64,000 nucleotides of DNA from JAWRCU01 sp033542235. GTDB taxonomy: Bacteria > Pseudomonadota > Alphaproteobacteria > Rhizobiales > Rhizobiaceae. The DNA lies in contig NZ_JAWRCU010000002.1 in the NCBI RefSeq assembly GCF_033542235.1, forward strand, positions 1 to 64,000. Direction: 5' to 3'. The translations under genes were made by a program, and so were the position numbers. Below, in pieces: positions 1-8,650 of the stretch. The stretch's first letter is position 1; the number at the start of each line of letters is the position of its first letter. A model generated the notes under the pieces. It saw nothing but the letters and a program-made list of their open reading frames with translations. It made no database searches and was not told where the DNA came from.

Positions 1-134
1 AACGGAATCACAAATCCATTTTGCAAGGAATCCCCAGCCGAAGACTTATTTTCCGGCAAAATCGGCAGCTTCGACTGCCCCAAATTCCCACTGCAAATCA
101 GCGACTTGGCAATTCTTCACGGCAGACAAATTTC

Positions 135-174
135 CTACTCCCATACTCCCTTATTCCCCTACTCCCCTATCCCG
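135..174. repeat. Octanucleotide array (5 units of 8 bp)
   Basis: Five consecutive 8-bp units (CTACTCCC, ATACTCCC, TTATTCCC, CTACTCCC, CTATCCCG) lie across the 3' end of the LysR gene. The array encodes the last residues of LysR and contains its TAG stop. It is a variant of the 8-bp arrays near 59.2 and 62.7 kb. No inverted partner array is visible in the window. Confidence 0.7.
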
Positions 175-1061
175 AACTTCCCCATCGTTGCCCCGATTTC
201 CTCCTTCACCCAGCGCCTGAAGGCGGCCACCTTGCGGCCTTGGCTGCCGGATGCAGGCGTGACGAGGTAGTAGCCGAGGCCGCTGGCGGCTCGAACCCCG
301 AACGGCGCGACCAGCCGGCCATCGGCAAGCGCGTCGGCTGCGAGCAATTGCCAGGCGAGCATGACGCCCTGGCCTGCGATCGCGGCTTCCAGGCACAAGA
401 TAGGGTCGGTGAATGTCGCGCCCGGCTGCGGTCTCACCGGCTTTACGCCTGCGCCCTCGAACCAGCGCTCCCAGCTGAACATCGTATTGGAGTCGCTCAG
501 CACCGATACGTTCGCAAGGTCCTCGACCGAGCGCAGCCTGGCCGCAATGGAAGGTGCGGCGACGGGGAACATCTCCTGCGCGATGAGCAGCTCGGCTTCG
601 ACGCCGGGCCAATTGCCGTCACCCATGCGGATCGCAAGGTCGATATCCGAGCGCTCGAGGTGAACAATACGCGTCGAGGCGTCGATCCTCAGCATGATCT
701 CGGGGTGATGCTCGTAGAAGCGGCTGAGGCGGGGCACCATCCACCGAGAGGCGAAAGCCGGCGCGACCGAAATGACCAGCGTGCACAATTGATCCTGCCT
801 TGCCATCGCTACAGCTCCGGCGAGCTCCCCAAAGCCGGCCGACAGCTTCGCCGTGAAGAGAGCGCCGAACTCGGTGGGAACGAGCCCGTTCGACGTACGC
901 GCAAAGATCGGGCGGCCGAGCTGCTTCTCGGTGCGTCCGATCTGTTGGCTCACCGCGCTTGGCGAAACGCCGAGCTCTTCGGCCGCCTTTTGCAGCGAGC
1001 CAGTTCGGGCGACGGTTTCGACAGCGCGCAGGCCGGTGAGGTGGACAGTGTTGAGGTTCAT
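159..1061 (-). CDS. LysR family transcriptional regulator
   Basis: A 300-residue LysR-type DNA-binding regulator, the normal length for the family. The N-terminal winged helix-turn-helix is at about residues 5-63, with the recognition part around GSLQKAAEELGVSPSAVSQQ (21-40). A periplasmic-binding-protein-like effector domain follows from about residue 90. The effector part (ASRWMVPRLSRFYEHHPEI, DLAIRMGDG) resembles the GcvA/AmpR subgroup. The target is not deducible: no divergent gene shares a short promoter region with it inside the window. The C-terminal GKFGIGE tail and the stop codon are encoded by an octanucleotide repeat array, so the natural C terminus may have been remodelled. Family call firm, function unknown. 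Confidence 0.9.
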   Translation of the reverse strand: MNLNTVHLTGLRAVETVARTGSLQKAAEELGVSPSAVSQQIGRTEKQLGRPIFARTSNGLVPTEFGALFTAKLSAGFGELAGAVAMARQDQLCTLVISVAPAFASRWMVPRLSRFYEHHPEIMLRIDASTRIVHLERSDIDLAIRMGDGNWPGVEAELLIAQEMFPVAAPSIAARLRSVEDLANVSVLSDSNTMFSWERWFEGAGVKPVRPQPGATFTDPILCLEAAIAGQGVMLAWQLLAADALADGRLVAPFGVRAASGLGYYLVTPASGSQGRKVAAFRRWVKEEIGATMGKFGIGE

Positions 1062-1145
1062 TTAGCTTTTCTAAAATGTGGGCGAGGGAATCTGCATTGA
1101 ATCTTGCGGCGTCGGAGCCAAAACCCGGATCCGTCTCACGAGACG

Positions 1146-1343
1146 ATGAATATGTTGGTAAAGATTATCTCAAGCCTGCTTGGGCTGTCGATCGAGCCTT
1201 CCGACGATGACTGCGCGCGCAGGGCCGACTGTCTCCGCGATCCGCTCGCCCATCCGGCCCTTGATGCTATGTCGGAACGCGAGCTGGCCGATCTTTCGTT
1301 TAGCAGGAGCTTGCAACCAGACAGAACTGATTGCGGCGCCTAG
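1146..1343 (+). CDS. Small hypothetical protein
   Basis: A possible 65-residue protein starting MNMLVKIISSLLGLS and containing DPLAHPALDAMSERELADL. To my recollection the HPA..AMSxRELADLxF pattern recurs in short uncharacterised rhizobial proteins, which is the main reason for keeping this frame. The N terminus is amphipathic or hydrophobic but has no convincing signal peptide. It is divergent from the LysR gene with about 85 bp between the starts, and no strong Shine-Dalgarno sequence is seen. A spurious frame in GC-rich DNA cannot be excluded. No function is proposed. Confidence 0.45.
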   Translation: MNMLVKIISSLLGLSIEPSDDDCARRADCLRDPLAHPALDAMSERELADLSFSRSLQPDRTDCGA

Positions 1344-1645
1344 ACGCAAGGCGCGTACTCCTCGGCGCCATCCCCGTCTTCCATCAGCCACTTCAGCTGA
1401 TCGACCGACTCTACCGGAACCGCCGGTTGCGCCGAACCAGTCCTCCGCTTCGCACGCCAACGCCTCGGAGGTAGGGCTGGCGCGCGGTTCGTGACCTTTT
1501 CGTAATCCTCGCATCGCCATTTTTGCCATGATTGACGCGATTGTGCGCGCCGACTGATCGGTTCGGGCGTTTCAAACCCATCGGAAGTGTGACTTTATGC
1601 CGGCGACCTCGCGCCCGCCGAGTGCCTTAGAAGGAACGTATCCAC
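1344..1645. other. Intergenic region upstream of bacA
   Basis: About 300 bp with no convincing gene. It presumably holds the bacA promoter. The last 20 bp carry an AAGGA ribosome-binding site (about 1630-1634). No clear -35/-10 pair or operator could be assigned by eye. Confidence 0.4.
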
Positions 1646-2920
1646 GTGTTCGTATCATTCTTTCCAACGCCCCGGCTGTTTTTCCTGTCGGCCGCCGTCT
1701 GGAGTCTCGCCGCAATCCTGTTCTGGTTCTTCGGCGGCGAGCAGTTGGGTGCCCTGGTCGGACTGCCGCCCGCTGTTGCCGGCACGCCGCCGATCATCGG
1801 TATCTCGGTTTTCTGGTCTGCCCCGTTCCTGTGGTTCTACATCTATTTCTTCTTGGCCGTGGCCGCCTTCTACGGCTTCTGGCGCTGGTACTCGCCGCAT
1901 CCGTGGCAGCACTGGTCGATCCTGATGACCGCGGTGATCCTGTTCCTGATCTACTTCAACGTGCAGGTCAGCGTTGCGGTCAACACCTGGTACGGTCCGT
2001 TCTATGATTACATTCAGGGATTGATGTCGGGGACCATACAGTCGACCGCTGGAGAGTTTTACGCCGGACTAGCTAGCTTTGCTTGGCTGGCGCTCGTCGG
2101 AATGAACGTTCAGGTCGTCAACAACTTCCTCGTCCAGCACTGGATCTTCCGCTGGCGTACTGCGATGAACCACTATTTCGTGAGCCATTGGAGCAAGCTG
2201 CGCCACATCGAGGGCGCATCGCAGCGCATCCAGGAAGATACGATGCGCTTCTCGCAGATCATGGAGGATCTGGGTTCTTCCTTCGTCGAGTCGCTGATGA
2301 CCCTGATCGCCTTCCTGCCGGTGCTGATTGCCTTGCAGGCTCACATCTCCGAATTGCCGATCGTGGGCGAGATTCCGCAGCCGCTGGTTATCGCGGCCTT
2401 GGCCTGGTGTCTGTTCGGAACGATCTCCGTGATGGTGGCCGGATTGAAGCTGCCGGGCCTGCAATTCCGCAACCAGCGGGTGGAGGCGGCCTATCGCAAG
2501 GAACTCGTCTACGGCGAAGATCACGCGGACAGGGCGCAGCCGGCAACGACAGCCGAGTTGTTCAACAACGTGCGCCGTAATTATTTCCGGCTGTATTTCC
2601 ACTATATTTATTTCAATGTCGTGCGCTATACCTACCTTCAGGCCGACAACATCTTCTCTATGTTGATACTGGGGCCATCGTTTGTGGCGCACAAGATAAC
2701 ATTCGGTGCATTCAGCCAGATATCAAACGCCTTTGGCAGGGTAACCGGGTCGCTCCAGTTCCTCCTCAATTCTTGGTCGACCATCGTCGAGCTGCAGTCG
2801 GTCCATAAGCGCCTGCGTGCTTTCGAGGCGACGCTGGAAGGCGCCCCGTTGCCCGATATCGACGAGCGCTTTATGAAGGGCAAGGAGTCCGACGCGGGGG
2901 TCAAGCCCATCGAGGCATAG
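1646..2920 (+). CDS. bacA: BacA/SbmA-type peptide transporter
   Basis: An inner-membrane protein of 424 residues, matching the BacA/SbmA family length (about 406-425). It imports peptides such as Bac7 and bleomycin, and in legume symbionts it protects against plant NCR peptides. The start MFVSFFPTPRLFFLSAAVWS matches what I recall of rhizobial BacA. Several hydrophobic segments follow, then the family-typical stretch containing NTWYGPFYDYIQ and a C-terminal region with FGAFSQISNAFGRVTGSLQF. The GTG start is chosen because AAGGA lies about 10 bp upstream and the N terminus aligns with the family. It is monocistronic and convergent with a deacetylase gene. BacA also affects very-long-chain fatty acid modification of lipid A in rhizobia (family knowledge). 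Confidence 0.93.
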   Translation: MFVSFFPTPRLFFLSAAVWSLAAILFWFFGGEQLGALVGLPPAVAGTPPIIGISVFWSAPFLWFYIYFFLAVAAFYGFWRWYSPHPWQHWSILMTAVILFLIYFNVQVSVAVNTWYGPFYDYIQGLMSGTIQSTAGEFYAGLASFAWLALVGMNVQVVNNFLVQHWIFRWRTAMNHYFVSHWSKLRHIEGASQRIQEDTMRFSQIMEDLGSSFVESLMTLIAFLPVLIALQAHISELPIVGEIPQPLVIAALAWCLFGTISVMVAGLKLPGLQFRNQRVEAAYRKELVYGEDHADRAQPATTAELFNNVRRNYFRLYFHYIYFNVVRYTYLQADNIFSMLILGPSFVAHKITFGAFSQISNAFGRVTGSLQFLLNSWSTIVELQSVHKRLRAFEATLEGAPLPDIDERFMKGKESDAGVKPIEA

Positions 2921-3013
2921 CGAGGGCGGCTCCAGGGCTTGAGATCGAACCGAAGGACCGCGTCAGGCAAAACTGCGCAGCGGCCTTCGGGCGAATCCGA
3001 TGCGCCGAATAGA

Positions 3014-3040
3014 GATAGAGCGCCGTAGCGCCGCTCTATC
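3014..3040 (-). terminator. Hairpin at convergent gene ends
   Basis: A 9-bp inverted repeat GATAGAGCG / CGCTCTATC with a 9-nt loop covers the stop codon of the deacetylase gene. It may end transcription of either bacA or the deacetylase gene, but no strong T-tract follows on either strand. Confidence 0.4.
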
Positions 3041-4031
3041 CGCCCGCTTTCAGCGTGGCGGAAAACTGCGGGTTGCGGGCAACGTAGTCGCGGTAGCTCA
3101 CGCAGGCCACACCTGGTTTGCCGCAAACGTCTTCGGCGAAGCGCTCGAGCGCCCGCCAATACGCGCCGCCGTTCATCAAGGTGAAATGGAAGCCGAGCTC
3201 GAGCGGCGTGTGCTTGCCATTATATTCGGACTGGAAGGCCTGCTGGAAGGCTTCGTAGGCGCGGTTCTCGAAAGTGGCGTCCTTGTCGTCGCGCTCGAAC
3301 CCGCCAGAGTGGCGCACGAACATGTTGTAGTCCATGGCGATGACCGGCCTGCTCTTCGGCCCTTCCGGGATCTGCGGCAGCGCGAAACGAACGAGGCCGG
3401 CTTCGGCCGAGGGCTGGCCAGGGCCTCGCGAAACGCCGCTTGCATCATAGGCATAGCCAGAATCGGCAAGCGCCTGATAAAGCTCCTTGCCGGTCGAGAG
3501 GTAGGGTGCCCGGAAGCCCCTGATTTCCGTGTCGACGAAATGCCTCCAGCCGTCCGGCTCTCCTTCGATGCCGTTGATTGCGTAGGCGTTCTCCAGGATC
3601 CTTCGGAAGGTCTTGAACTCGTCATTCCAGTCGGAGCGGCTCCAGTTCGAGCCGTCGAAATGCCCGCAGGCATGGCTGCCTATGTCATGGCCCTCCGACC
3701 GCGCGAGCCAGATCTGTTCGAGGCGCGCCGCCACCTCTTCCTTTGATGTAGCAAACCCGACATTCGATTTGCCGGGCTTCTGGCCGGGCGCCTTGTATTC
3801 GCGCTTGTGCTCGGGCGAGAGCAGGTAAACGCAGGAGAGGAAATAGGTGAACGTCGCGCCGGTTCGCTCTGCCAGCGCCCGGCTGCGCTGCCATTGCTCG
3901 ACATGCTGGGCGCCGTCGAAGGAGATGATCACATATTGGGTCGGCGGAGCGGGAGGTTCGGCAAAGGCCGCAGCTGGAAAAAGCGCGCAGGCAGAGAGCG
4001 CCACGGTAAAAACGCGGGAGGCAAGAGGCAT
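3036..4031 (-). CDS. Secreted polysaccharide deacetylase family protein
   Basis: A 331-residue protein with a signal peptide (residues 1-24, cleavage after AFA) followed by a NodB-like deacetylase fold. Motif 1 is seen as YVIISFDGAQ (33-42) and the metal site as GHDIGSHACGH (114-124, with His120 and His124). The GFRAPYLS segment matches motif 3. Members remove N- or O-acetyl groups from polysaccharides such as chitin, peptidoglycan or exopolysaccharide. The region EDVCGKPGVACVSYRDYVAR near the end fits periplasmic bacterial members. The substrate is unknown. It is convergent with bacA and transcribed alone. A divalent-metal hydrolase role is likely because the key Asp and His residues are present. 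Confidence 0.85.
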   Translation of the reverse strand: MPLASRVFTVALSACALFPAAAFAEPPAPPTQYVIISFDGAQHVEQWQRSRALAERTGATFTYFLSCVYLLSPEHKREYKAPGQKPGKSNVGFATSKEEVAARLEQIWLARSEGHDIGSHACGHFDGSNWSRSDWNDEFKTFRRILENAYAINGIEGEPDGWRHFVDTEIRGFRAPYLSTGKELYQALADSGYAYDASGVSRGPGQPSAEAGLVRFALPQIPEGPKSRPVIAMDYNMFVRHSGGFERDDKDATFENRAYEAFQQAFQSEYNGKHTPLELGFHFTLMNGGAYWRALERFAEDVCGKPGVACVSYRDYVARNPQFSATLKAGG

Positions 4032-4388
4032 CGGATATCGGGGTCTACTGGTTTGAAATAAGACGGCAAATCACTGAGCAGGCTCTGCGAGAGTGCCGCG
4101 GGGTTCTTGCGATGCGAACCTGCGACAAACAAGGAATCAGTTCGGGGATTCGTGAGACAGCCATGAATGCCCGCTTAGGGTCGGAATGTGGCCGAGGTTG
4201 GATGCACTGGCAAGCCGGCCGCTCCGCGTCCGAGTGGCATGCTGTCAAATCGGACCGCCGCGCCGCTCAGATCCAGCTCTTTGTTTGCACGTCGGATTTG
4301 TCCGAAAACCGCTACGCGCTTTTCCCTCCGATGCGCTACCATGCAGTGCTAACGTCGGAGAATCCTGCTTGACATCGGGGTAGTCGTG
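4032..4388. other. Intergenic region with degenerate repeat
   Basis: About 355 bp between the divergent deacetylase and NnrU-like genes. No gene is supported. The right third carries a decayed copy of the mosaic palindrome seen at 50626-50725 (see next entry). The left part presumably holds the deacetylase promoter. Confidence 0.5.
4292..4334. repeat. RIME-like palindrome, degenerate copy
   Basis: TCGGATTTGTCCGAAAAC (4292-4309) is followed after about 9 nt by an imperfect right arm ending TCCGATGC (4327-4334). The left arm is identical to the second hairpin of the element at 50626-50725, while the right arm has lost pairing. It resembles the rhizobial intergenic mosaic (RIME) class; that name is by recollection only. 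Confidence 0.6.
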
Positions 4389-4958
4389 ATGCTCGCGCTC
4401 GTTCTAGGTTTGATTGTCTTTCTCGGGATTCACTCGGTCCGCATCGCCGCGCCCGAATGGCGCGACCGGCAGATCGCGGTGATCGGCGAGGGGCCCTGGA
4501 AGGGCATCTATTCGCTGATCTCGATCCTCGGCTTTGTCCTCCTTGTCTGGGGATATGCAAGGGGACGGGAGGTTGCGCCGGTCCTCTACGAACCCCCGAT
4601 CTGGATGAAGCACATTACCGTCGGGTTGATGTTCTTCTCCTTCATTTCGCTGGCGGTGTTCATTTTTCCTGCTGGGCGTCTGAAGCCTGTGCTGAAGCAC
4701 CCCCTGCTGGTCGCCGTGAAGATCTGGGCTTTCGCCCACCTCCTCGCCAATGGCGATCTGGCCTCTCTGATCCTCTTCCTCGCCGTCCTTGCCTGGGCCG
4801 TAGTCGACCGCATTGCCGTCGGCCGGCGCGGCGAAAAGGCGCCGCAGCCGGGGCCGGTCAAATGGGATGTCTTCGCCGTCGCTCTGGGCGCGGTTCTCTA
4901 CGTCCTGTTTGTGTGGAGACTGCATTTGTGGCTGATCGGCGTGCCGCCGCTCTCCTGA
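4389..4958 (+). CDS. NnrU family membrane protein
   Basis: An integral membrane protein of 189 residues with about six hydrophobic segments. It begins MLALVLGLIVFLGIHSVRI and contains the NnrU pattern GEGPWKGIYSLISILGFVL and, later, HPLLVAVKIWAFAHLLANGD. NnrU proteins were first linked to nitrite/nitric oxide reduction clusters, but many homologues, like this one, sit outside denitrification loci. They are related to the heme-handling membrane fold of isoprenoid/steroid reductases. A GTG lies one codon upstream (4386); the ATG is preferred. No nir/nor genes are nearby, so a denitrification role should not be assumed. Confidence 0.8.
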   Translation: MLALVLGLIVFLGIHSVRIAAPEWRDRQIAVIGEGPWKGIYSLISILGFVLLVWGYARGREVAPVLYEPPIWMKHITVGLMFFSFISLAVFIFPAGRLKPVLKHPLLVAVKIWAFAHLLANGDLASLILFLAVLAWAVVDRIAVGRRGEKAPQPGPVKWDVFAVALGAVLYVLFVWRLHLWLIGVPPLS

Positions 4959-5070
4959 TCGTGCAGGTGACCAAGAGGGGCGATTTTCGGGCAACCCCTT
5001 CCATGCCGGCAAAATTCAGCTAAAAGGCTCGCTCACGAAATGGGCCAGCGGCCCGCAACCGGTATTTTTC

Positions 5071-5736
5071 ATGTCGGACGACAGTTTCTTCCGCGAGGTC
5101 AATGAAGAGCTTCGCCAGGAGCAGGCCAGGGCCCTTTGGGACCGCTATGGCCCGGCCTTCATTGCCTTGGCCGTGATCATAGTGCTGGCGACGGCTGCCT
5201 ATGTCGGATGGCAGTACTGGAGGGAGACCAGGGCCAGCAAATCCGGCGACGACTTCTCGGCCGCCCTCCAGCTCGCCAATTCAGGCAAGCCTGACGAGGC
5301 GCTGAAGGCGCTCGATCAGTTGCAGAAGGAGGGCTATGGCGCGTACCCGCTGCTTGCCCGCATGCGTGCCGCGACGGTGCTTTCCGAAAAAGGCGACTTC
5401 GCCGGTTCGGTCAAGGAGTTCGACGAGGTCTCCAACGACACCTCCGTTCCTGAGGCGATCCGCGACATGGCGAGGCTCAGGGCAGCGTTCATCCTCGTCG
5501 ACAACGGCAGCTACGACGATGTCGCCAAGCGCGTCGAGCCGCTGACCAGCGACACAAACATAATGCGCAATTCCGCGCGCGAGGCGCTCGGCCTCGCAGC
5601 GTGGAAGGCCGGCAAGGCCAAGGATGCGCTGCAGCTCTTCGACCAGATTGCTTCCGACGATGGCGCGCCCACCAACCTGCGACAGCGCGCGACGTTGATG
5701 TCCGAACTGATCCGCGGTTCGGGCGCAGCGTCCTGA
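5071..5736 (+). CDS. YfgM-like TPR membrane protein
   Basis: A 221-residue single-pass protein. It has a short cytoplasmic N terminus (MSDDSFFREVNEELRQEQAR), a transmembrane helix at about 29-48, and a periplasmic tetratricopeptide region (about 60-215) with repeats such as GKPDEALKALDQL and KAKDALQLFDQIA. This is the TPR_21/YfgM family, whose E. coli member is an ancillary SecYEG subunit working with periplasmic chaperones. It lies 9 bp upstream of der, which matches the usual yfgM-(bamB)-der neighbourhood; bamB is absent here. It is likely co-transcribed with der. Confidence 0.85.
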   Translation: MSDDSFFREVNEELRQEQARALWDRYGPAFIALAVIIVLATAAYVGWQYWRETRASKSGDDFSAALQLANSGKPDEALKALDQLQKEGYGAYPLLARMRAATVLSEKGDFAGSVKEFDEVSNDTSVPEAIRDMARLRAAFILVDNGSYDDVAKRVEPLTSDTNIMRNSAREALGLAAWKAGKAKDALQLFDQIASDDGAPTNLRQRATLMSELIRGSGAAS

Positions 5737-5745
5737 TGTCCGGCA

Positions 5746-7176
5746 ATGGCGTTCACCGCAGCAATCATCGGCCGGCCTAACGTCGGCAAGTCCACGCTTT
5801 TCAACCGTCTTGCCGGCAGGAAGCTGGCTCTGGTCGACGATACGCCGGGCGTCACCCGCGATCGGCGCGTTCATACCGCGCGTCTGTTCGACCTCGATTT
5901 CGAGGTGATCGACACGGCAGGCTTTGAGGATGCCGCCCCGGAGACCTTGCCCGGCCGCATGCGCGTGCAGACCGAAATTGCTATCCGCGATGCCGACATC
6001 ATCCTTTTCATGGTCGACGCCAAGAGTGGCGTGCTTCCTGATGACAAGACCTTTGCCGAAATCGTGCGGCGCTCCGGCAAGCCGGTCGTCCTCGTCGCTA
6101 ACAAGGCGGAGGCGAGAGGCGCCGGTGCCGGCCTGCTCGAGGCATGGGAGCTCGGGCTCGGCGAGCCTGTGCCCGTCTCCGCCGAGCACGGCGAAGGGAT
6201 GAACGACCTCAGGGAGGCGATCATCGCCGCTCTGGGCGACGAACGGGCCTTCGCAGAGGATGACGAGGCTGCGCCGGGCGCGTTCGCCGAGGCGCTGGTG
6301 GGCGAGGATGTCGATCCCGACGCGGAGGAAGAGCCGGCTTACGACGATACCAAGCCGCTGCGCATTGCCGTCGTCGGCCGGCCGAATGCCGGCAAGTCGA
6401 CGCTGATCAATGCGCTGATCGGCGAGGAGCGGCTTCTGACCGGGCCCGAAGCAGGCATCACGCGCGATTCAATTTCGGTCGACTGGGACTGGCGCGGCCG
6501 CAGGATAAAGCTCTTTGATACCGCTGGCATGCGCCGCAAGGCGAAGGTTCAGGAGAAGCTCGAGAAGCTCTCGGTTGCCGACGGGTTGCGCGCGGTGCGC
6601 TTCGCCGAGGTGGTGATCATCGTGTTCGACGCGACGATCCCCTTCGAGAAACAAGATCTCCAGATTGCCGATCTCGTCATTCGTGAAGGGCGTGCGCCGG
6701 TGATCGCCTTCTCGAAATGGGACCTGATCGAGGAGCCGCAGCGGACGCTCGCCGAACTGCGCGAGAAGACCGAACGGCTTTTGCCGCAGGTTCGTGGCGT
6801 CCAGGCCGTCACGGTCTCGGCCGAGACGGGTCGCGGCCTCGACAAGCTGATGGACTCGGTGATCCGCACGCATCGGGTCTGGAATCGCCGTGTCTCGACC
6901 GGCAAGCTCAACCGGTGGCTCGAGGGAATACTTGCGCATCACCCGCCGCCGGCGGTCGCCGGGCGGCGGCTTAAGGTGAAATACGTCACGCAGGCGAAGA
7001 CCCGGCCGCCGGGGTTCGTCGTCTCTTGCTCACGGCCGGAAGCCATGCCGCAGAGCTATGTCCGCTATCTCGCGAACAGCCTTCGCGAGGCGTTCGAAAT
7101 GCCGGGCGTGCCGATCCGCATGGTGCTGCGCGGCTCCGAGAACCCTTACGCTGGGAAAGCGAAAAGCCGGAAATAA
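5746..7176 (+). CDS. der: Ribosome biogenesis GTPase Der
   Basis: A 476-residue protein with two tandem Era-like GTPase domains and a C-terminal KH-like domain, diagnostic of Der (EngA), which acts in 50S subunit maturation. P-loops are GRPNVGKST (9-17) and GRPNAGKST (211-219). G3 motifs DTAGFED and DTAGMRRK are present. G4 is seen as NKAE in the first domain (NKxD is usual) and FSKWD in the second. The linker (about 165-200) is acidic. The C-terminal KH-like region runs from about residue 380. It is probably essential and is co-transcribed with the upstream TPR gene. Confidence 0.97.
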   Translation: MAFTAAIIGRPNVGKSTLFNRLAGRKLALVDDTPGVTRDRRVHTARLFDLDFEVIDTAGFEDAAPETLPGRMRVQTEIAIRDADIILFMVDAKSGVLPDDKTFAEIVRRSGKPVVLVANKAEARGAGAGLLEAWELGLGEPVPVSAEHGEGMNDLREAIIAALGDERAFAEDDEAAPGAFAEALVGEDVDPDAEEEPAYDDTKPLRIAVVGRPNAGKSTLINALIGEERLLTGPEAGITRDSISVDWDWRGRRIKLFDTAGMRRKAKVQEKLEKLSVADGLRAVRFAEVVIIVFDATIPFEKQDLQIADLVIREGRAPVIAFSKWDLIEEPQRTLAELREKTERLLPQVRGVQAVTVSAETGRGLDKLMDSVIRTHRVWNRRVSTGKLNRWLEGILAHHPPPAVAGRRLKVKYVTQAKTRPPGFVVSCSRPEAMPQSYVRYLANSLREAFEMPGVPIRMVLRGSENPYAGKAKSRK

Positions 7177-7290
7177 ACTCGTTTACGGTCATAATCTCGC
7201 CCCGCCTTCCGCATTAACGGCGTGTCAAGGTTAATGGACCATTTTTGACCTAGGGATGGGGTCAAAAGTTGCGTCCTGGAGAGGGTATCA

Positions 7291-8478
7291 GTGCTTCGAC
7301 GAGTAGACTTGCGGCAGCTCCTTGCCGCGCGCCGAAACGAGCGTTCGCTCCTTCCATGCATCGTCGTAGGATTCGGCATCTGGCTCGGCTTTCCGACCGT
7401 CACGGCCTACCAGGACATGCGCAGCCTGGTCTCAGGTGCAGAGACGCCCGGCGCACGTTGGGGGTCCTTCGTCGAGAGCGCGGTTGCAGGCTCAACACAC
7501 GCTGCTGAAATGCCCTTCACCGATGCAGGCTTGGCGACCGGCACGATCTCCGGTGGCGGGCTCGTCGCCCCGGGCATAGGCACGGTTGCGCTACGCGGAA
7601 AGGGCATTGCCGCCGACGCATCGCCGGATGAGGACCGCATCGTGCGCAGTGGCAAGAAGGGACGCCTTGCCAAGGTGATGCTGGTCGCGCCGCCGAAGGC
7701 GTTCACCGCTGGCTCGGTCTTCAAGCGCACCTCGATGCTGGTTCAGCCGGGGCTCGACAATGAGCTGAAGATGGCATTCGCGAAGCCCGAGATCAAAGGC
7801 AAGGAAATCACCATCGCCGCGGCCTTCCATCCTCGTGAGTTGCCCAAGGCCGACCCGCTGCTGCCACCGGTGCTGCAGGCGCTGGTCAACAACGACAAAC
7901 CGGACGTGCTGGCGACCGCCTATGCGCCGGCCAAGCCTGACTACGCCAAGACCTCTCCCTTCGAGACGTTGCTCAAGGACGACGATCCGAACAACGGTCG
8001 CTTCATCCCGCCGATGGAGGAGGGCGACCATGACTGGGTCTCCCAACCTCTTCCGCCGGGTGTGTTTTCGGCACAGGAGCAACGCTGCCTGGCCGCGGCG
8101 GTCTATTTCGAGGCGCGCGGCGAGCCGGTGAAGGGCCAGGCCGCGGTCGCCCAGGTCGTGCTCAATCGCGTGCGCAATCCGACCTATCCGAAGACGATCT
8201 GCGGGGTTGTCTATCAGAACGAGAAGTGGCGCAATCGCTGCCAGTTCTCCTTCGCCTGTGACCGCATCAAGGACCGCGTCGAGAGCCCAGAGCACTATGC
8301 GATAGCCGAGGAAGTCGCGCTTGCCGTAACCGCCGGCAAGATCTGGTTGCCCGAGGTCGGATCGTCGACTCATTACCATGCGAATTACGTTCGCCCGCGC
8401 TGGGCGCGCACCATGGAATTGATGAAGCAAATCGGTCGCCACCTGTTCTATCGCACCTATGGCGGCGGCTGGAGTTGA
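7291..8478 (+). CDS. SleB-type cell wall hydrolase
   Basis: A 395-residue protein with a hydrophobic N-terminal segment (about 20-40, LLPCIVVGFGIWLGFPTVTA), a long low-complexity middle, and a C-terminal Hydrolase_2/SleB domain from about residue 265. That domain contains CLAAAVYFEARGEP, AAVAQVVLNRVRNP and FSFACD, including the glutamate expected for lytic-transglycosylase-type catalysis on peptidoglycan. Rhizobia encode several such non-sporulation homologues, thought to remodel the cell wall. The GTG start follows GGAGAG about 8 bp upstream. An imperfect ATTAAC/GTTAAT inverted repeat (7213-7235) precedes it and could be a control site. It stands alone between der and the atp operon. Confidence 0.88.
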   Translation: MLRRVDLRQLLAARRNERSLLPCIVVGFGIWLGFPTVTAYQDMRSLVSGAETPGARWGSFVESAVAGSTHAAEMPFTDAGLATGTISGGGLVAPGIGTVALRGKGIAADASPDEDRIVRSGKKGRLAKVMLVAPPKAFTAGSVFKRTSMLVQPGLDNELKMAFAKPEIKGKEITIAAAFHPRELPKADPLLPPVLQALVNNDKPDVLATAYAPAKPDYAKTSPFETLLKDDDPNNGRFIPPMEEGDHDWVSQPLPPGVFSAQEQRCLAAAVYFEARGEPVKGQAAVAQVVLNRVRNPTYPKTICGVVYQNEKWRNRCQFSFACDRIKDRVESPEHYAIAEEVALAVTAGKIWLPEVGSSTHYHANYVRPRWARTMELMKQIGRHLFYRTYGGGWS

Positions 8479-8564
8479 GCGGAAAGTCGGCGCATCTTGT
8501 CGCACTTGTATAAGATATTGAATTAGCGAAGTAATTTGCTGCGATATCAACGCTGCTCAATGGC

Positions 8565-8593
8565 TTGACGGGCGCAAGCGCCCTAACTATGTT
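8565..8593 (+). promoter_or_regulatory. Putative sigma-70-type promoter of atp operon
   Basis: TTGACG (8565-8570) and TATGTT (8588-8593) are separated by exactly 17 bp, a good housekeeping promoter spacing, 58 bp upstream of atpI. The spacer contains the palindrome GGCGCAAGCGCC. Read by eye; not experimentally supported. Confidence 0.6.
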
Positions 8594-8650
8594 GCGCCCG
8601 ACTTTGAAGCGGGCAGCGGCCGATCGGCTGGCCCGGGCTGGGAGGTTGCG

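Noticed and set aside
3014..3040. Hairpin considered a strong intrinsic terminator
   Set aside because: No T-tract follows on either strand, so it is reported only at low confidence.
4389..4958. NnrU-like gene as evidence for denitrification
   Set aside because: No nir, nor or nos genes nearby; NnrU homologues are common outside such loci.
7213..7235. ATTAAC/GTTAAT pair considered as a CtrA-type site
   Set aside because: The gap between half-sites does not match the TTAA-N7-TTAA arrangement; kept only as a weak inverted repeat.
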